Source: Tetrahymena thermophila SB210
Taxonomy: Eukaryota > Ciliophora > Oligohymenophorea > Hymenostomatida > Tetrahymenidae
Assembly (NCBI RefSeq): GCF_000189635.1
Contig: NW_002476161.1
Coordinates: 62,001 to 126,000 of the forward strand
Length of the DNA: 64,000 bases
Direction: 5' to 3'
The notes beneath the pieces are model-generated. The model was given only the letters and a program-made list of their open reading frames with translations, was not told where the DNA came from and searched no databases. This document shows positions 25,601 through 38,023 of this stretch, one piece after another. Position numbers and translations under genes: made by a program. Positions within the stretch are counted from its first letter, which is position 1. Each line of letters begins with the position of its first letter.

Positions 25601-28600
25601 ATCATTAAAAAGAAAAGTAACTTTATTGACGATCTATCTCTAAAGTAAAATGAATCTACTTCTTAGATAGGATCTAATAAGATAAAAATTCCTACTTCTT
25701 AAACACTCAACAAGGAGGCCAACTCATCAACAGTAAAAATAAATAATCAACATAATACTATAATACTTTTTGTTTGATTCATTCAAATAACAAATATCTT
25801 AAAAATTAGCAACTAAACGATTCGAAGATATCATTGAAATAGTCTCAAATAGGCCAAAAATCAAATAATGATTCATTCTCAACTCCAACAAAATAATAAC
25901 TATTAAACAGCTCCAATTTATCATCTGAAAAAATTAAATAGAGTAGCAAAACTAACAATTTAAATGCTTCAGAATCTAAATTTTAAAGTAATACAAATGA
26001 CGGTGAAGAGAGTGAAGAAGAATTTGTACCTTAATCGCTAAATACTTCTAAATAGACTCCATCTGATTCTTTGGCTACACCATAATAAACTAATTCTATT
26101 AAACTACATGGACTCAAACCTACTAGCAGCACTGCTAATTCTGCCCATTTAAAGCATAAATTGCATGCTTCTGCTAGTGGAGATAAAATTTAAATTAAAA
26201 AGCCTACAGATCTTAATAGTTCTCTACGAAAGGAAGGAGTCACACCAGAAAAAATTTTAAGCTAAGCAAAAAAAGATTTCACTCCTGAAAAAAGTGGAAG
26301 CTCTGGTAAGCAACTTGCTAATTAATAGGCAAAATAATTAGGCAATGGAAATAATCCTTAAAAAGTAAGACCAAACGGTCATTTAAATGGTTAAACAAAT
26401 AGCTAAAGCAATTTATCTCCTTAGTCCTAGGAGCTTAAAAAAAAATTAAATGCCAACACTCCAACTAAATCAGCTCTTTCTTAAGGAAAATCTACAATGA
26501 GTGGCAATGTCTTGCAAAAAAAGAATCCTTCCTCCGATAGTATTATAAAAGTGAAGATAGGAGGAGAATCTATATAAAAAAGTGTGTAAGATCTAAATGC
26601 AAATAAAATTAAAAGGCCAGAAGACGAAATAAAAATAAAGCTAAAAGATTCAACATTCAAAACTGCAGAAAAAGATGGGGAAGAAAGAAAAGTAAACAAA
26701 ATAACTATCCCAAATCCACAAGCAGCAGGTGGAAACTTTTTACCTACACCTGAATTGAAGCAGTCATAGAGTCTTAAGGCTGCATAAATTATTTAAATGG
26801 GTTAAGAGAAAAAAAACAGAGAAATGGAAGAAAAGCAAAAAACTGAAGAGTAAAAGAGATTGGAAGAGTTAAAAAAGAGATAAAATCGTCTTAAAAAGAA
26901 AGAATAAATGCTGCTATAAGCTCATTAATAAAAATAAGCTGAAGCTGCTGCTGCAGCAGCTGCAGCCGCTCTTGCTAATAATGAAGTTTCTGATAAGCCA
27001 GTGAATACCAGCGAACCTCCAAAAATTATTCTTATGAAGAGTTAGAGTTTAAAACCTGAAGAAGGTGCCTCCACAGGATCAAATTTAATAAAAATTCCTT
27101 TTGATGCCTCATTAGCAAAAATGAGCTCAACTCAATCTTAACCAAATAGCCAACTTGACATTGGCTACAACTCAAGATAAATTTATGATAAAATTATCCC
27201 TTCAAAACCTAAGAAAACATAAAGCATATAGTAAGAGTAGAATGCAAATACATCAAATAGTCAAAATTTGAATTTCAATAAAATAAAGATTAATGTTGGA
27301 GGATCTCCAGTAATGCCACCTGCTAATAACCCATCTATTTAAAATTTTCCTATTCCTTAAATTTCAGTTGGAGGTGAGCGTGTAGATTTTAAATTTGTTT
27401 TAGATAGAAAGGCTCTTAAAAAAGAGTATGAGAACATGATAAAAAGAAAACAGTTAAAGTATAAAAAACTGCTGGAACTTAATCTAACAAAAATGTAGAA
27501 AGTAACTAATTGGATGATAAGAGAGTGGGCAAAGTAGAAAAAAGATGTTCGTTCTGAAACTTTAGATTATTTTAGAGATATCTTAAATGAAAGATAGAAA
27601 ATTAAAGATAATCTCGATATTCGTAAAATTCAGCTGTTCTTAAAAATGTTTTTATACAGGCTCAGAGATTTCTACAAAGATCTCAAGCCTGATTATATTG
27701 ACAAGCTGAAAAATATTAGTGAAAAGCTATACAGAATTGGTTCTAGAGCTATTGTATACAAAACTCCACTCTCTATCAGAGATAACCCTAAAAACGCTTC
27801 ATTAGATACTTAAGTCAGTAACAACTAGATCTTAGATGAATCTCATCCTTTGAAAAAATTGCAAGAGGAAATACTTGAAATAGAAAGAGAAATGAAGCTG
27901 TTCCGTCGTATGCTTAGCAGAGATATCTAGAAATACTAAGAAGTAATTTCAAATCATCTTATCATTTAAATTTTTTGAATCATTTTTATCTAATTTAACA
28001 AAAATATTTTTAAATTGATTTTTAACAATTTTTTACGATTTATTTCATTTAACAAAAGCAGCCAGATGCGACAACTCAAAAGTCTAAAAAATCAAAAAAC
28101 AAAGATGACGGAAGCTAATATAACGGAGGTAATGATAACGATTAGTAAGGAGGATATATGAATGGTGGTTAAGGTTATGACGATTCAAAAGATGCAATTT
28201 ATGGAATGGGAGATAAAGATTAGTAATAAAAGTAAAGTGAAATACTGTCATTCTTCTTGGAGTATAACAAAAGCTTTGAAAAGCACTCCTCTAATTTGCA
28301 AAAAATCCAACACTTTTTGGCATATTAAAATTATAGCAATATTCTAAATTAATTATAGAGCAAGAATCCAATAAAGAGCGACTAACTATTTGATATATGC
28401 GAGACTTTTGTTGAAGATGAAAATAATAATTAAGTAGAAATTCTTTAATACTTCAAAAAAAAGAGAAAAATTTCTGAACATACATCTTCAGAAAGTATGA
28501 CAAATAACAATAATGATACAAAGATTGAAGAAGAAGGTAAATAAAAATAGAATGATTAAGAAATCGATGAATTAAATTCTAATATATTTGACAATGTTAC

Positions 28601-29777
28601 TTTATCTTTTAACTTCAATCTTGACTCTAAGAAAGAAGATGAAGAAGGAAAAGAAAACACTTTCATAAGTAAAAGTCAAGACAATTCATTTAATAATCCA
28701 AAATAAGCAATAAATGTATTCAGTTAGTTTGATGATGATGAAGATGATTCTACTGAAGCAATAATGGAAGAGAGAAAATATTAAGAGTTTAAATCTAAAA
28801 TAAACTAAAAAAATCTCAAAGAATGCAATAGTGGAAGTGATATTTTGGGAAAAAATATAAGTGATATAAATATTTCCAACGTAATCAACCCAGAGTTTGA
28901 CTATTTCGGAGTGAAAAAACTCAATTAAATGATTAATAACAAAGTTATAAACAAAAAATTCTGCCAAAATATAAACTCATTTATAAAATAGAAATTTTAA
29001 ATTGTTGAAATCAACAAAATAAAATGCAAAAATGCTATTATTTACTAAAAAATGAAAACAAATGATGATCTAGTTAAAAATTTATATTAAAAATAGTAAT
29101 TATTAGAGCCAAAGATAAATATTAAAATAGCTCCTCCGTTTTTGGATGATCTCAATATTAATTGTTTGCAAACACTAATAAATTTATAAATTTAGGTTGA
29201 ATTGAGACTTGAGAATGAATAAAATCCTAAAAGCTAAATGGATATAGAAAATAGCCAAAACAACTAAGCTGAAAAATCTTTAGAATTTCATATTTAAAAT
29301 AATGTTAACTATGCTTGTTGTGCATACTTTACAGAGTTACCCAATATAAAGGATGAAATATAGCTAAATTGTAAAGAAAATGCTGACTTCTATTCGATTC
29401 TATGCTAAGAAGATGTAGAGCAAGTTGTTTAATCATTTAAAATATAGAAACAATTATATAGATTGTTATCGTAAGATAGCTTCTTAACTTAAGAAGTAAT
29501 AAATAGTGAGGCAGTTTGTATAACAAAATAAAGATTAAGATAAATTGATCCTTAAAACAACAAATTTTTGTTAGAAATTTCTCTCTGGACTCCTACTGAT
29601 AATCTAGGTTATTTATCAATAAAACTAAACAATGAAGAAATATTTTCACCACTCAATTTTATTTAAAAAATAAAAAAGTTTTAACAATATCAGATTTAAC
29701 AAAAGCAAATTTAACAACAACAACAACAACAATTGTAATAACAACAAAAAAAATATATCTAAAATCAATCACAATGA
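22700..29777 (+). CDS. large bromodomain protein
   Basis: Five exons: 22700-22909, 23310-23493, 24606-25732, 25810-27942, 28059-29777; phases 0, 1, 0, 0 consistent; 1790 aa. An in-frame TGA lies just upstream of the ATG. A single bromodomain spans residues ~20-115: [15 protein letters not shown] is split by intron 1 from the half with [16 protein letters not shown], whose final Asn (~99) is the conserved acetyl-lysine contact. The middle (~130-900) is Ser/Thr/Lys-rich and disordered, with an Asp-rich run and many Pro-Thr motifs; ~955-1010 is a charged helix with an Ala run; ~1150-1330 is a compact helical region of unknown type; the C-terminus is Asn/Gln/Asp-rich and ends in a Gln tract. Expected to be a nuclear chromatin reader, by analogy with GTE/BRD proteins, but I see no second bromodomain and no ET domain. 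Intron 1 starts with an unusual GTCGGT donor; intron 2 is 1112 nt. Confidence 0.85.
23494..24605 (+). other. 1112-nt intron of the bromodomain gene
   Basis: By far the longest intron in the window. It is bounded by G|GTATTT and TTAG|GA, which join in phase. It contains C-rich patches (about 23780-23800, 24340-24360) and a stretch at 24032-24130 with coding-like composition that could be an alternative exon, although no phase-consistent splice pair was found for it. Confidence 0.55.
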
Positions 29778-30535
29778 GATATTTATTTATTTCTAATTTA
29801 ATTTTAACATATATTTAACACCAAAAACATTAAATAAATTATTCTAATCCAATTTATAATAATATAATGGAGTATTTAATTAAACATTAATAATATTTTT
29901 TGTTAATTTATGCTATAAAAAATATTTATTTCAATATCAATTTTTATTTGTTAGTTAATTATAGAAAGTTTGAACATCGAAATTCTGCGCTTCTATAATC
30001 TAAAATCCAGCTTAATAGCTTAAAATAATTACACTTGCATTTTAATTCTAATGTTTTTTTTTTTCAATTTTAAATCATTTGTTTACATTTCAATAAAAAT
30101 AAAATCCCTAAAAACTTTCAAGCATACTAAATAAAAATACTTCAATCAATAATTAAACTTCTTTAATTTATCAAAAATAGTTTATTCAAATAATTACTGA
30201 CATAAATTGGTCAAAATTCAGTATCCTACTAAATAATATTAGCTTAATACTTTATTTTAAATTTCATGTATATATTAATACAAAGTATTTATTAATTTCT
30301 TGTAAAAACTTTTGGACTAAATTTCGAATGATTGAATTTTTATTAAATACTTTCGAGTGTTATCTAAAAATAAATTCTTCACAGAATAATTTATAACAAA
30401 AATTTATTTTTTTCTAAATAATAGTTCATCATCTTACAGAAATAAAATGAAACGAATTACATCTATAAGTTTTTTAATTTTAAAGTTTATTTAACAATTA
30501 AAAGTATTTTTTTTTATTTAAAATTTAATAATATA

Positions 30536-30643
30536 GGTACCTCCAAAAAGTTTTACCGATTTTTTTGAAAATTAATAGAATTCATACTATGGTTAATTTA
30601 TTTGAATGGAAAAAATCAGTAAAACTTTTTGGATGTACCGATA
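30536..30643. repeat. short inverted-repeat element (MITE-like)
   Basis: Two ~30-base arms face each other: GGTACCTCCAAAAAGTTTTA at the left and, in reverse complement, GGTACATCCAAAAAGTTTTA at the right, each continuing into a matching C-x-GATTTTTT block, with two mismatches between the arms overall. About 45 bases separate them. TA occurs close outside both ends. Terminal repeats with a CAAAAAGTTTT core are typical of Tc1/mariner elements, so this may be a non-autonomous miniature element; it has no coding capacity. Confidence 0.6.
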
Positions 30644-31637
30644 GGAGTAAATACACAGATGTAAAATATATTCTAATATTTTTTTTAAATTTATAACTGG
30701 AATTTATCAAATAAAAATTTTAAATCTATTTGAAAATATACGACTTTCTATGATCATTCAAAATGTAAAATTGTCTCTTTGTGAGATAGTTTAGAAATAT
30801 GTTCTTAATAGATTTAGCAATTTACAAAAAGATAAATATCTAAAATAATCAATTGAAATGAAATTAATAAATTCTATGATTCAATTTCTAAATTTAGGCT
30901 TATTTTTTATGTTAGCTTGCTCGGTTTTACTTTCTATAAATTGTTTATGAGTCAAGATTTTAATTTTTTGTTAACTAGTAAATACATCGTTAATGGGATA
31001 AACTTAAAACTTGAAATTGAATCTAATCAAAAATTTTTAATAATTATATAAAGAAAAGACTTGCACATAAATTTAATGTGTACTCCCAAAAATATTTTTT
31101 GGCATTTAAAATTAAATTATTTTAGCTTTTAAGTTGTATTTTACTTGCCTCAGATTTAGTTAGTATCTTATTCAGTAAAAATGTAAAAAATTAAGCAACA
31201 CATATAAACATGTTTAATAAATTAAAAAACTATAAAAAACAATAACTTTATTATTGATAATTTGCTTTGAATTAATTATGAGCCTATTTATTTAAATAGT
31301 GATTTAAAATTTGTGCAGCGTATCAATTATTTCAAATATGATCTAATTAATTATTTCTGCAATTATTATCTTTACTAGTAAAAGATAAATTAGCCTCAAT
31401 AATATCCACAATATTTAGTTAATTAATGAGCTAAAGATGCACAGTAATAGTCTTAATGCATAGATAAAGAGCTTGATTTATTATTTTTTTACTGATTTTC
31501 TTAAGATTTTTTTTATTTATGATAAATTAGGATATAAAGTTAAATGAATCTGGAGGATAATAACATAAGATTGATTAAGGCTTTATAATTTTTACTAAAA
31601 CAATATTTATTATAATAAATCACAAGTAAATTATTTA

Positions 31638-31671
31638 GGGCTCAGCCGCATCTATTTTTATAGCGAAGCCC
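31638..31671 (+). promoter_or_regulatory. G+C-rich hairpin in the leader of the CaMKK-like gene
   Basis: A five-base GGGCT/AGCCC stem, with a possible internal GC/GC extension, closes an AU-rich loop about 25 bases upstream of the start codon. It is the only G+C-rich patch for almost 2 kb. It might be a leader structure affecting translation; function is unproven. Confidence 0.3.
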
Positions 31672-31697
31672 CATTCTAAAATAAAAAAAATTAAAAA

Positions 31698-34600
31698 ATG
31701 TAGAAAGAAAACGAACTAATTGTAGGTGATATTTCTGAATCAAGTAGAAATAACTCCTCCAACCCATCTTAGGAAGAAATCTAGCTTTCTTATATTTAAT
31801 AAAACCGTAGGATGTTTCAAAGATCAGGTGCTATCAATATTTAAACTCCTAGTAGAAATAGTAATAGTGGAGTAGCAGTGAGACAATCTAGATTTTGCAA
31901 AACTTAAGTATACTCGTCGGAGCAGAGTTAAGAATAACTTTTATAAATACTTAACGCTAAAAAAAGTTAGCGTGAGAAGATACTGGAGCAAAATACTCCG
32001 CTATCTTCTAAGAATGGTAGAAGAGGATCACTTAATATATATTCAAAATTAGAAGCTCTAGGCCAAAAGAATTAGACCCTCACGAAATTAAAGACCTAAA
32101 GCGACCTTGATAGCAATGATGAGGAAGAAAATTTTGAAGAGAAAGTAAGTAAATATACTCTTTATGAAATTGCCAAATAAAGCAGTATCTAAGAGTTAGA
32201 TGAAGATACTTTTTAGAAGAATTAACACTCAGTTTTTGCAGTTCCCTCGCATTAATAATTTATCTAGGATTAAAATCTAGAGGTACCTGAAGAGGATTCT
32301 TCTGATGAAGATGCAAATGACCAAGAACAATAATTGAACAATTCAAAAGTTAACAATTTGCCTCCACCCTCCTAACTAAAGTCGAACTATCACTAGCGTG
32401 TAAAATCCATGATGTCTGGAACTTAAGAAAAAACTAAATATAGTCCATAGAGAAATTCTCTTTAAGATGCTCTTTAAAATATAATTTAAAAACATGAAGC
32501 CAGGCCAATGAAGTCTAGAAATCTAAGTTAAGTTTCTCCGCTATAAAAATAAATTTTCTAGCAGAAAATTATGAGTATAAATAACTTTAACATGCCTTCA
32601 CTATCTCCTGAGTGTTCACCAATAAATGGCTATGATGACTTAGTAGATGACCATAATGAAACTTAGTTTTCTTTATAATCTATGCAGCGAACTGAGTTAG
32701 AAATTGCAGAATTAGACTAGCTTAACCAAATTAAGGAAAATATTTAATTAAAGTAAAAAATGTCACATCAACATGAATGCTAAATGGATAGAAGAAATGC
32801 TCACGAGAATGAAAATCTAAATAAATCTCATGAAATCATTGGTGAGAGGAGAGGAAATTAAAAAAGGACAACTTTTCGTTCATTGGTACAAATATCAATT
32901 AATGAATTCTTCTTAATTCTTTTAAATAATAATCCATCAATTTTTTTTTTTTTTTCATACTTTTTTCTTGAAAATTATTTATTTAAAGAAATATTTTATG
33001 ATAATTAATTAATTAATTATAAAAAAAATCATATTAGTCAAATAGAAGAATAGTAAAGGAATCGACATTAATCCACAAAAGCAAGATAAATGTAATAATT
33101 ATTTAAAATATTTAAATTAATTTTTATCAACTTCATAAAAAAAATCTGTTTTTTCAAATGGAATTGGTGTTTTCTAAAAACAAAAAAATGTATCAATGAC
33201 TTTCATGAAATTAACTTGTCTTTTAAACTCAGCAGGATAAAATAATGAATTGAAATCTTTCAATTAACGAACTGTTTATTAATGTTATTAATTTTTAAGG
33301 CCAACTAAAGATTATTGTTCTATAATTGATTGATTATATAATTGAATTCAGCTTTTAATAACTAAAATAACTGGTTAAATTTTAAAATAAAATTAAAAAG
33401 TTGATTTCACTCGAAAGCCCTATTGATAGAATATACGTACAGCCAATAATACTTTTTATTTTAATAAATATAGGGTTAGAAGACAATGAATCAATACGAG
33501 ATAGGTAGTGTCCTAGGAGAAGGTTAGTATGGAAAAGTTCGCTATGCAAAGGTAAAAGATGAAAATGGAAGCTTTTAAGAGTTTGCCATAAAATACTTTA
33601 AGAAATAATAACTGAAAAAGATGAAGTAATTTTATAAAGATGAAAAAGGCAGGACTAAAATATTCACTGGAATATAGACTGTTTAATCTGAAATAGCTGT
33701 GATGAAAAAGCTTGAGCATGAGAACATAGTTAAGCTATACGAAGTAATTGATGACACAGAAAATGATAAAATCTACTTAGGTATATGAATAATTTTTATA
33801 CGAATAAAATTATTAAACCAATTAATAAATGATAAAAAGTGATAGATTTTGCTGAAAAAGGACAACTAATTGAATATGACGAAAGAAAATAACTCTTCTT
33901 ACTTGAAAAAAAACACTAAGATAAAGGAACGATTGAAGGAGAAATAGAATACTTTGCTTAATCATAAACGGAATATAAGAATAGTGATTGTTCAATAATG
34001 AGCAGCGAAGAATAAACTAAAGAACCCATCTTGTAAGTGGTAAAAGAAAAGGTTTTCTTTATAGAAGAATATCTTTTACGTAAAATATTCAGAGATTGCT
34101 TAAAAGGTCTGGGATACTGTATGCATTTCGTTATTCTAAGTTCTTATTCAATAATATACATCAACCTTTTTATTAAAATAGTACATTTCAATGATGTTAT
34201 TCATAGAGATTTGAAACCTTAAAATATTTTATTCACCTAAAACGGAACAGCAGTAATTACTGATTTCAGTATTTCCTTAATATTGGGTGAACAGAAAGTT
34301 CTCAAACAAGATCAAGGAACTCTCTGTTTTATGGCGCCAGAGCTTATTGACAACGAAAAAAATGTTGAAAAGAATAATGACTTCTACAAAAGAGCTGATA
34401 TTTGGTCTTTAGGTGTGACATTCTTTTGTTTTGTATTTTACACTACTCCTTATAAAAGCACCAATTTAGAAGATCTGTTCAATGAAATATCAACTACTGA
34501 GTATAATTATCATTAAAGGTTATTATCAATAAATTTAATTTCAAATTAAAAATAGTCTTCAATTCCCCAAAACAAGAAGCATTTCCTTTGGCTTAAAATT

Positions 34601-35080
34601 GATTTTAAAATCTATGCTGAATAGTCATCCTTTAGAGAGAATTACTTTAGAGTAAATTTATCAATATTTAATACATATAAAAAGAATAACATTTTAATTA
34701 TTAATTTGATTAAAGTGAATTGATTGATGATGAATGGGTTAATGATGGATACAGCAGTCTCTTGAGAGATGAAATGTAAAAAATTGAATTCTTGTTCTAA
34801 TTTATTTTATTTATGTATATATTTTCTTATTATAAAAAGAGAACTGCAGGAAAAGGTCGTCATATCATAGCAAGATATAAAATAAGCTATGGTCCCGAAA
34901 AATGAAGTTGCATTTATTGTAAATCAATTGTTACTTTAATAAGATATTTTTTAATGAAAAATTTTTATAATCAAAAAGAATGGATCAATAAATTCTATAA
35001 ATTCCTCGTCTATGATTAGTTATTCTGCTATTGATTCCTGCAAATCACTTTAATACGATACTGTGACTTATCATGAATGA
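31698..35080 (+). CDS. CaMKK-like Ser/Thr protein kinase
   Basis: Nine exons: 31698-32885, 33038-33091, 33474-33780, 33840-34118, 34182-34518, 34556-34651, 34716-34775, 34840-34918, 34979-35080. All phases agree; 833 aa. The first ~395 residues are disordered, Ser/Gln/Asp-rich. The kinase domain (~420-780) has GEGQYGKV, FAIKYFKK (VAIK Lys), VIHRDLKPQN and MAPEL, but DFS instead of DFG at the magnesium-binding loop. The body resembles the CaMKK/SNF1-activating-kinase group: NQYEIG before the Gly loop, DIWSLGVT, and after the domain a DDEWV segment and an ISQQDI stretch comparable to the CaMKK tail. Such kinases phosphorylate activation loops of other kinases, but a calmodulin-binding helix is not clear. 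Exon 2 (54 nt) is small; alternatively the kinase could start at the ATG at 33486 as a separate gene. The 37-nt intron at 34519-34555 is very short. Confidence 0.82.
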
Positions 35081-36765
35081 AAGGGGAAAATCTAATTAAA
35101 AATAAGATGAATTAATGAATGACTGTTTTTTCAAATGATAATAAATAAATTTTAAATTCAAAAAAAATACAAAATAGAAAAAGTAAGTTAACTAACTAAA
35201 AAACTATATAAAATAAAAATTACTTTTCTATAATTTTAATAAATTTAAAAATTCTAATCAATTAAAAAAATAAAATTAAATAAATGAACTAACTAACTAA
35301 CTATATTACCATAATAAATATTCTAAATATTTTCTAAATAAGCTGACAATAACTCTTCAAGCTTTAAAAGCTAAAAGATTACTACAATTACTAACTAAAA
35401 TTTAAAACAAATTAAGTAATATGCTTTTGTAAGGGTTTATTATTAACATTTTCTAATATGTGTATATATAATTGTGTATTGAATTAAGCTAAATTATTCT
35501 TTATAAATTTTACATTTTCAACATTGCGAAATTAAAATTTGTATTATTTTATCTATAAATTTATTTTATTATTCTCATTTCTTCATTTAATATTTGAATA
35601 TATTTTATTATTTTTTATCTTATTTTCTTAGAAATTTTCTTATTAAAAATTTGTTATAAACTAAAATTAGCACTTTCAATTTCAACCAAATTTTCTATAT
35701 GAATATCTATCTCAATTAAAGATATTCCTTTAAATTCTATGCGCTTTTCTTCTTTTCTTGCTTTTAATTTATTTACTTACATTTCTTTTTTAATTCTAAA
35801 AATATATCAATTATAATTAATTAGTATCTATTTAATGAGGTGTTTTAATTTTTTATAGATGATTGCAAATAATTCATTAAATAATATCTATTTTACATTT
35901 CAATGTGGGTATTCAAGTTAAATTATTTTTTAGCATAAAACCATTAAATATTATTTTTAATTTCAATAAAATTTTAACTTGAATTATTTTGAATAATTAT
36001 TAATACCTTCCTCATATTGCTAGAAAACTCTAAATATTGCTTTCATCAATCGAATTTTAACTGACTTTATAAACTTTAGGTTGATAATATTGACACTTTA
36101 AAAAAAATAAATATCCAAAGCAAAATAAATTGAAAACAAAAAAATCCATATCTGTTATCAATATTGTAAAACCAATGTATTAATATTGGTGATGATTTAG
36201 ACATAATTGAGAACAATTTGGTAATATGAAATTTTGTGTTATGTTTTTCTTTGGTTTGATAAAATAGATCATATTTTTAATAATAAGATATATTTCACAA
36301 ATAATTTAGATAAGATGACTTATTAATTTTATTTAAAGTGTTATTTTTAGTTTGCATATTAAAGAAAAATAGATATTTCTTAATTTAGATATTTTTTTAT
36401 TGAATGAGGCTGGTTATTCAAAAATAAATAAATTCCGAAATTAGATTTAAATTGTTTGAATATTTAACAAAATTAATTAAATTAAGAATATTTATTTATC
36501 TATTGATGATGTTTTTGTATTTATGTTTACAAATTAAAAATATTGAACAAATATCTTTTTTTAAGGCACGTCTAATTTGGAGCAAAGAAATTTCTTGAAA
36601 AGTCTTTGAATTATTCCTAAAAATAAATTATAAACATTAAATAAATTTATTTGATTGCCATTTTCTGTTTGAGAATAATTTTTGGAGTTATTAAAATTTC
36701 CAAATAAAACATATTTTATTAGTTAATTTTCCTTTTAATTCTTTGAAAGAAAATCTACAAGTTAA
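35081..36765. other. intergenic, AT-rich
   Basis: A/T-rich DNA with short AACT and AAAT tandem stretches (for example 35285-35305). No coding frame, RNA gene or longer repeat seen. Confidence 0.6.
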
Positions 36766-37152
36766 ATGATAAAAAAAGTTTAGACTAAAGCTTATATTGA
36801 AATTGATGGGAAAATAAAAGAAATGAAAATGGAAATAACAGAAAAATATAATAATATAAACAATGACAAGACTTTTTAAAATGGGGATAGTAATTTATCA
36901 AAGATAAATTAAGAAGTTTATTTATTAAATTATTTATTAAGTTTTTTCTAAAATAAATTATTGCAATAGTTATAGGAATGGTAGGTAAATGTTTTATTTA
37001 TTCAATTATAAAAATCATACTTAAATTATTTGATTTATTTATTTGTTTGTTTGTATGTTTATTTGTTTGATTGTTTGCTTATTAAGATGCAGAAAAGATA
37101 ATTTAGATATCAGTGCGTATTGATTGACATTCATACTCTTTTATTTTTATGA
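36766..37152 (+). CDS. possible small gene of unknown function
   Basis: Two exons, 36766-36984 and 37087-37152, join in phase 0 across a 102-nt intron that starts GTAAAT and ends TTAAG; predicted 94 aa. The first part is Lys/Glu-rich and amphipathic, like a short coiled coil, and ends in a Gln-rich helix. Composition is slightly more coding-like than the flanks. There is no recognisable domain and nothing in the surroundings to support it, so it may be chance. Confidence 0.3.
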
Positions 37153-37462
37153 ATGCAAATTACTCCTTTAGATCTATGTAAAATATTATTCATCAACTAA
37201 TTTATAGGCTATTTTATATTTGTAAATTAGTAAATATGAAAGAGGCATATTTCTTTAATTGTTATCTAATCTCTAAGCTTTTGGTGCTAGTTTAATTAAT
37301 TGTTATTATTTAAGTAAATGTTTATTTTCTTACAATAGTCATAATTACTGAGTTATTTTTTATTTATCTTTGATATTAAAAAGAAATTTAATGTATTAGT
37401 TTTTTTATGAATTTCATTTATTTTTAATCTAGAATGTTATTAAATTTATATCTACCGATTTC
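37153..37462. other. short convergent intergenic gap
   Basis: About 310 bases of AT-rich DNA between a doubtful plus-strand gene and the 3' end of the minus-strand Mpv17-family gene. Nothing recognisable. Confidence 0.6.
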
Positions 37463-38023
37463 TCATGAGTGCTATACGTAGCTTATATATGCACCCCAAA
37501 ATACGGTCAATGAAGAAACAACTATAGCTTACAAGTGAGGAGGAACGTATCTGAAATTTAAATATTAAATCCATGGCCAAACAGCTAAATCAGCCAAGTA
37601 GCATCTGAAGAAATCTCTCTTCACTTTGTCCTATCCTTACTGATGTGAACCTCCTTCTAATCTCGTTAAAGTATATAAAAAGCTCATATAGAAAAATCCA
37701 CTTTGCAGTGTTTCATCATAAAGTATTTTTAAAGATAACTATTTTAATGCAGGAGTAGGAGTTAAAGGAGCTAACGTAGGCAGCCATTTAGTATACCAGA
37801 GACTGCAAAAAGGTCCATAAATCGTTAAACCATAGGCGCTCATGTTGAGAACTCTACGTATTTCGAATGGCTTGGGCACCTTTGTTGATTTTTTCTCAAT
37901 AAACTACTCTAGCACATCTCCGAGACCAAGGATAACTCCTGTGCTCAATGAAATACTTGTGAATGGTTTTTGCATAGTAAATGTATTATATTTAGTAAAT
38001 AAATTTTTGAAGAAGCTTGACAT
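37463..38023 (-). CDS. Mpv17/PMP22-family membrane protein
   Basis: Single exon, ATG at 38023, TGA at 37465-37463, 186 aa, a normal length for the family. The order of conserved elements matches Mpv17/PMP22: a GVILGLGDVLEQ segment near residue 28, the IRRVLNMSAYGLTIYGPF block, WYTKWLP, and near the C-terminus LAVWPWIQYLNFRYVPP, which corresponds to the family's W-P-x-x-Q-x-x-N-F-x-x-V-P signature. Four hydrophobic segments are expected. Members sit in the inner mitochondrial or peroxisomal membrane and are thought to form small channels; the location of this one cannot be told from sequence. Codon use is richer in G+C than in neighbouring genes. An open frame on the opposite strand is its shadow. 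Confidence 0.92.

Larger units (their letters stand above)
29778..31697. other. long AT-rich intergenic region
   Basis: Nearly 2 kb between two plus-strand genes with no supported coding frame. It contains an inverted-repeat element at 30536-30643 and a small G+C-rich hairpin at 31638-31671, both listed separately. Otherwise only A/T runs. Confidence 0.6.
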
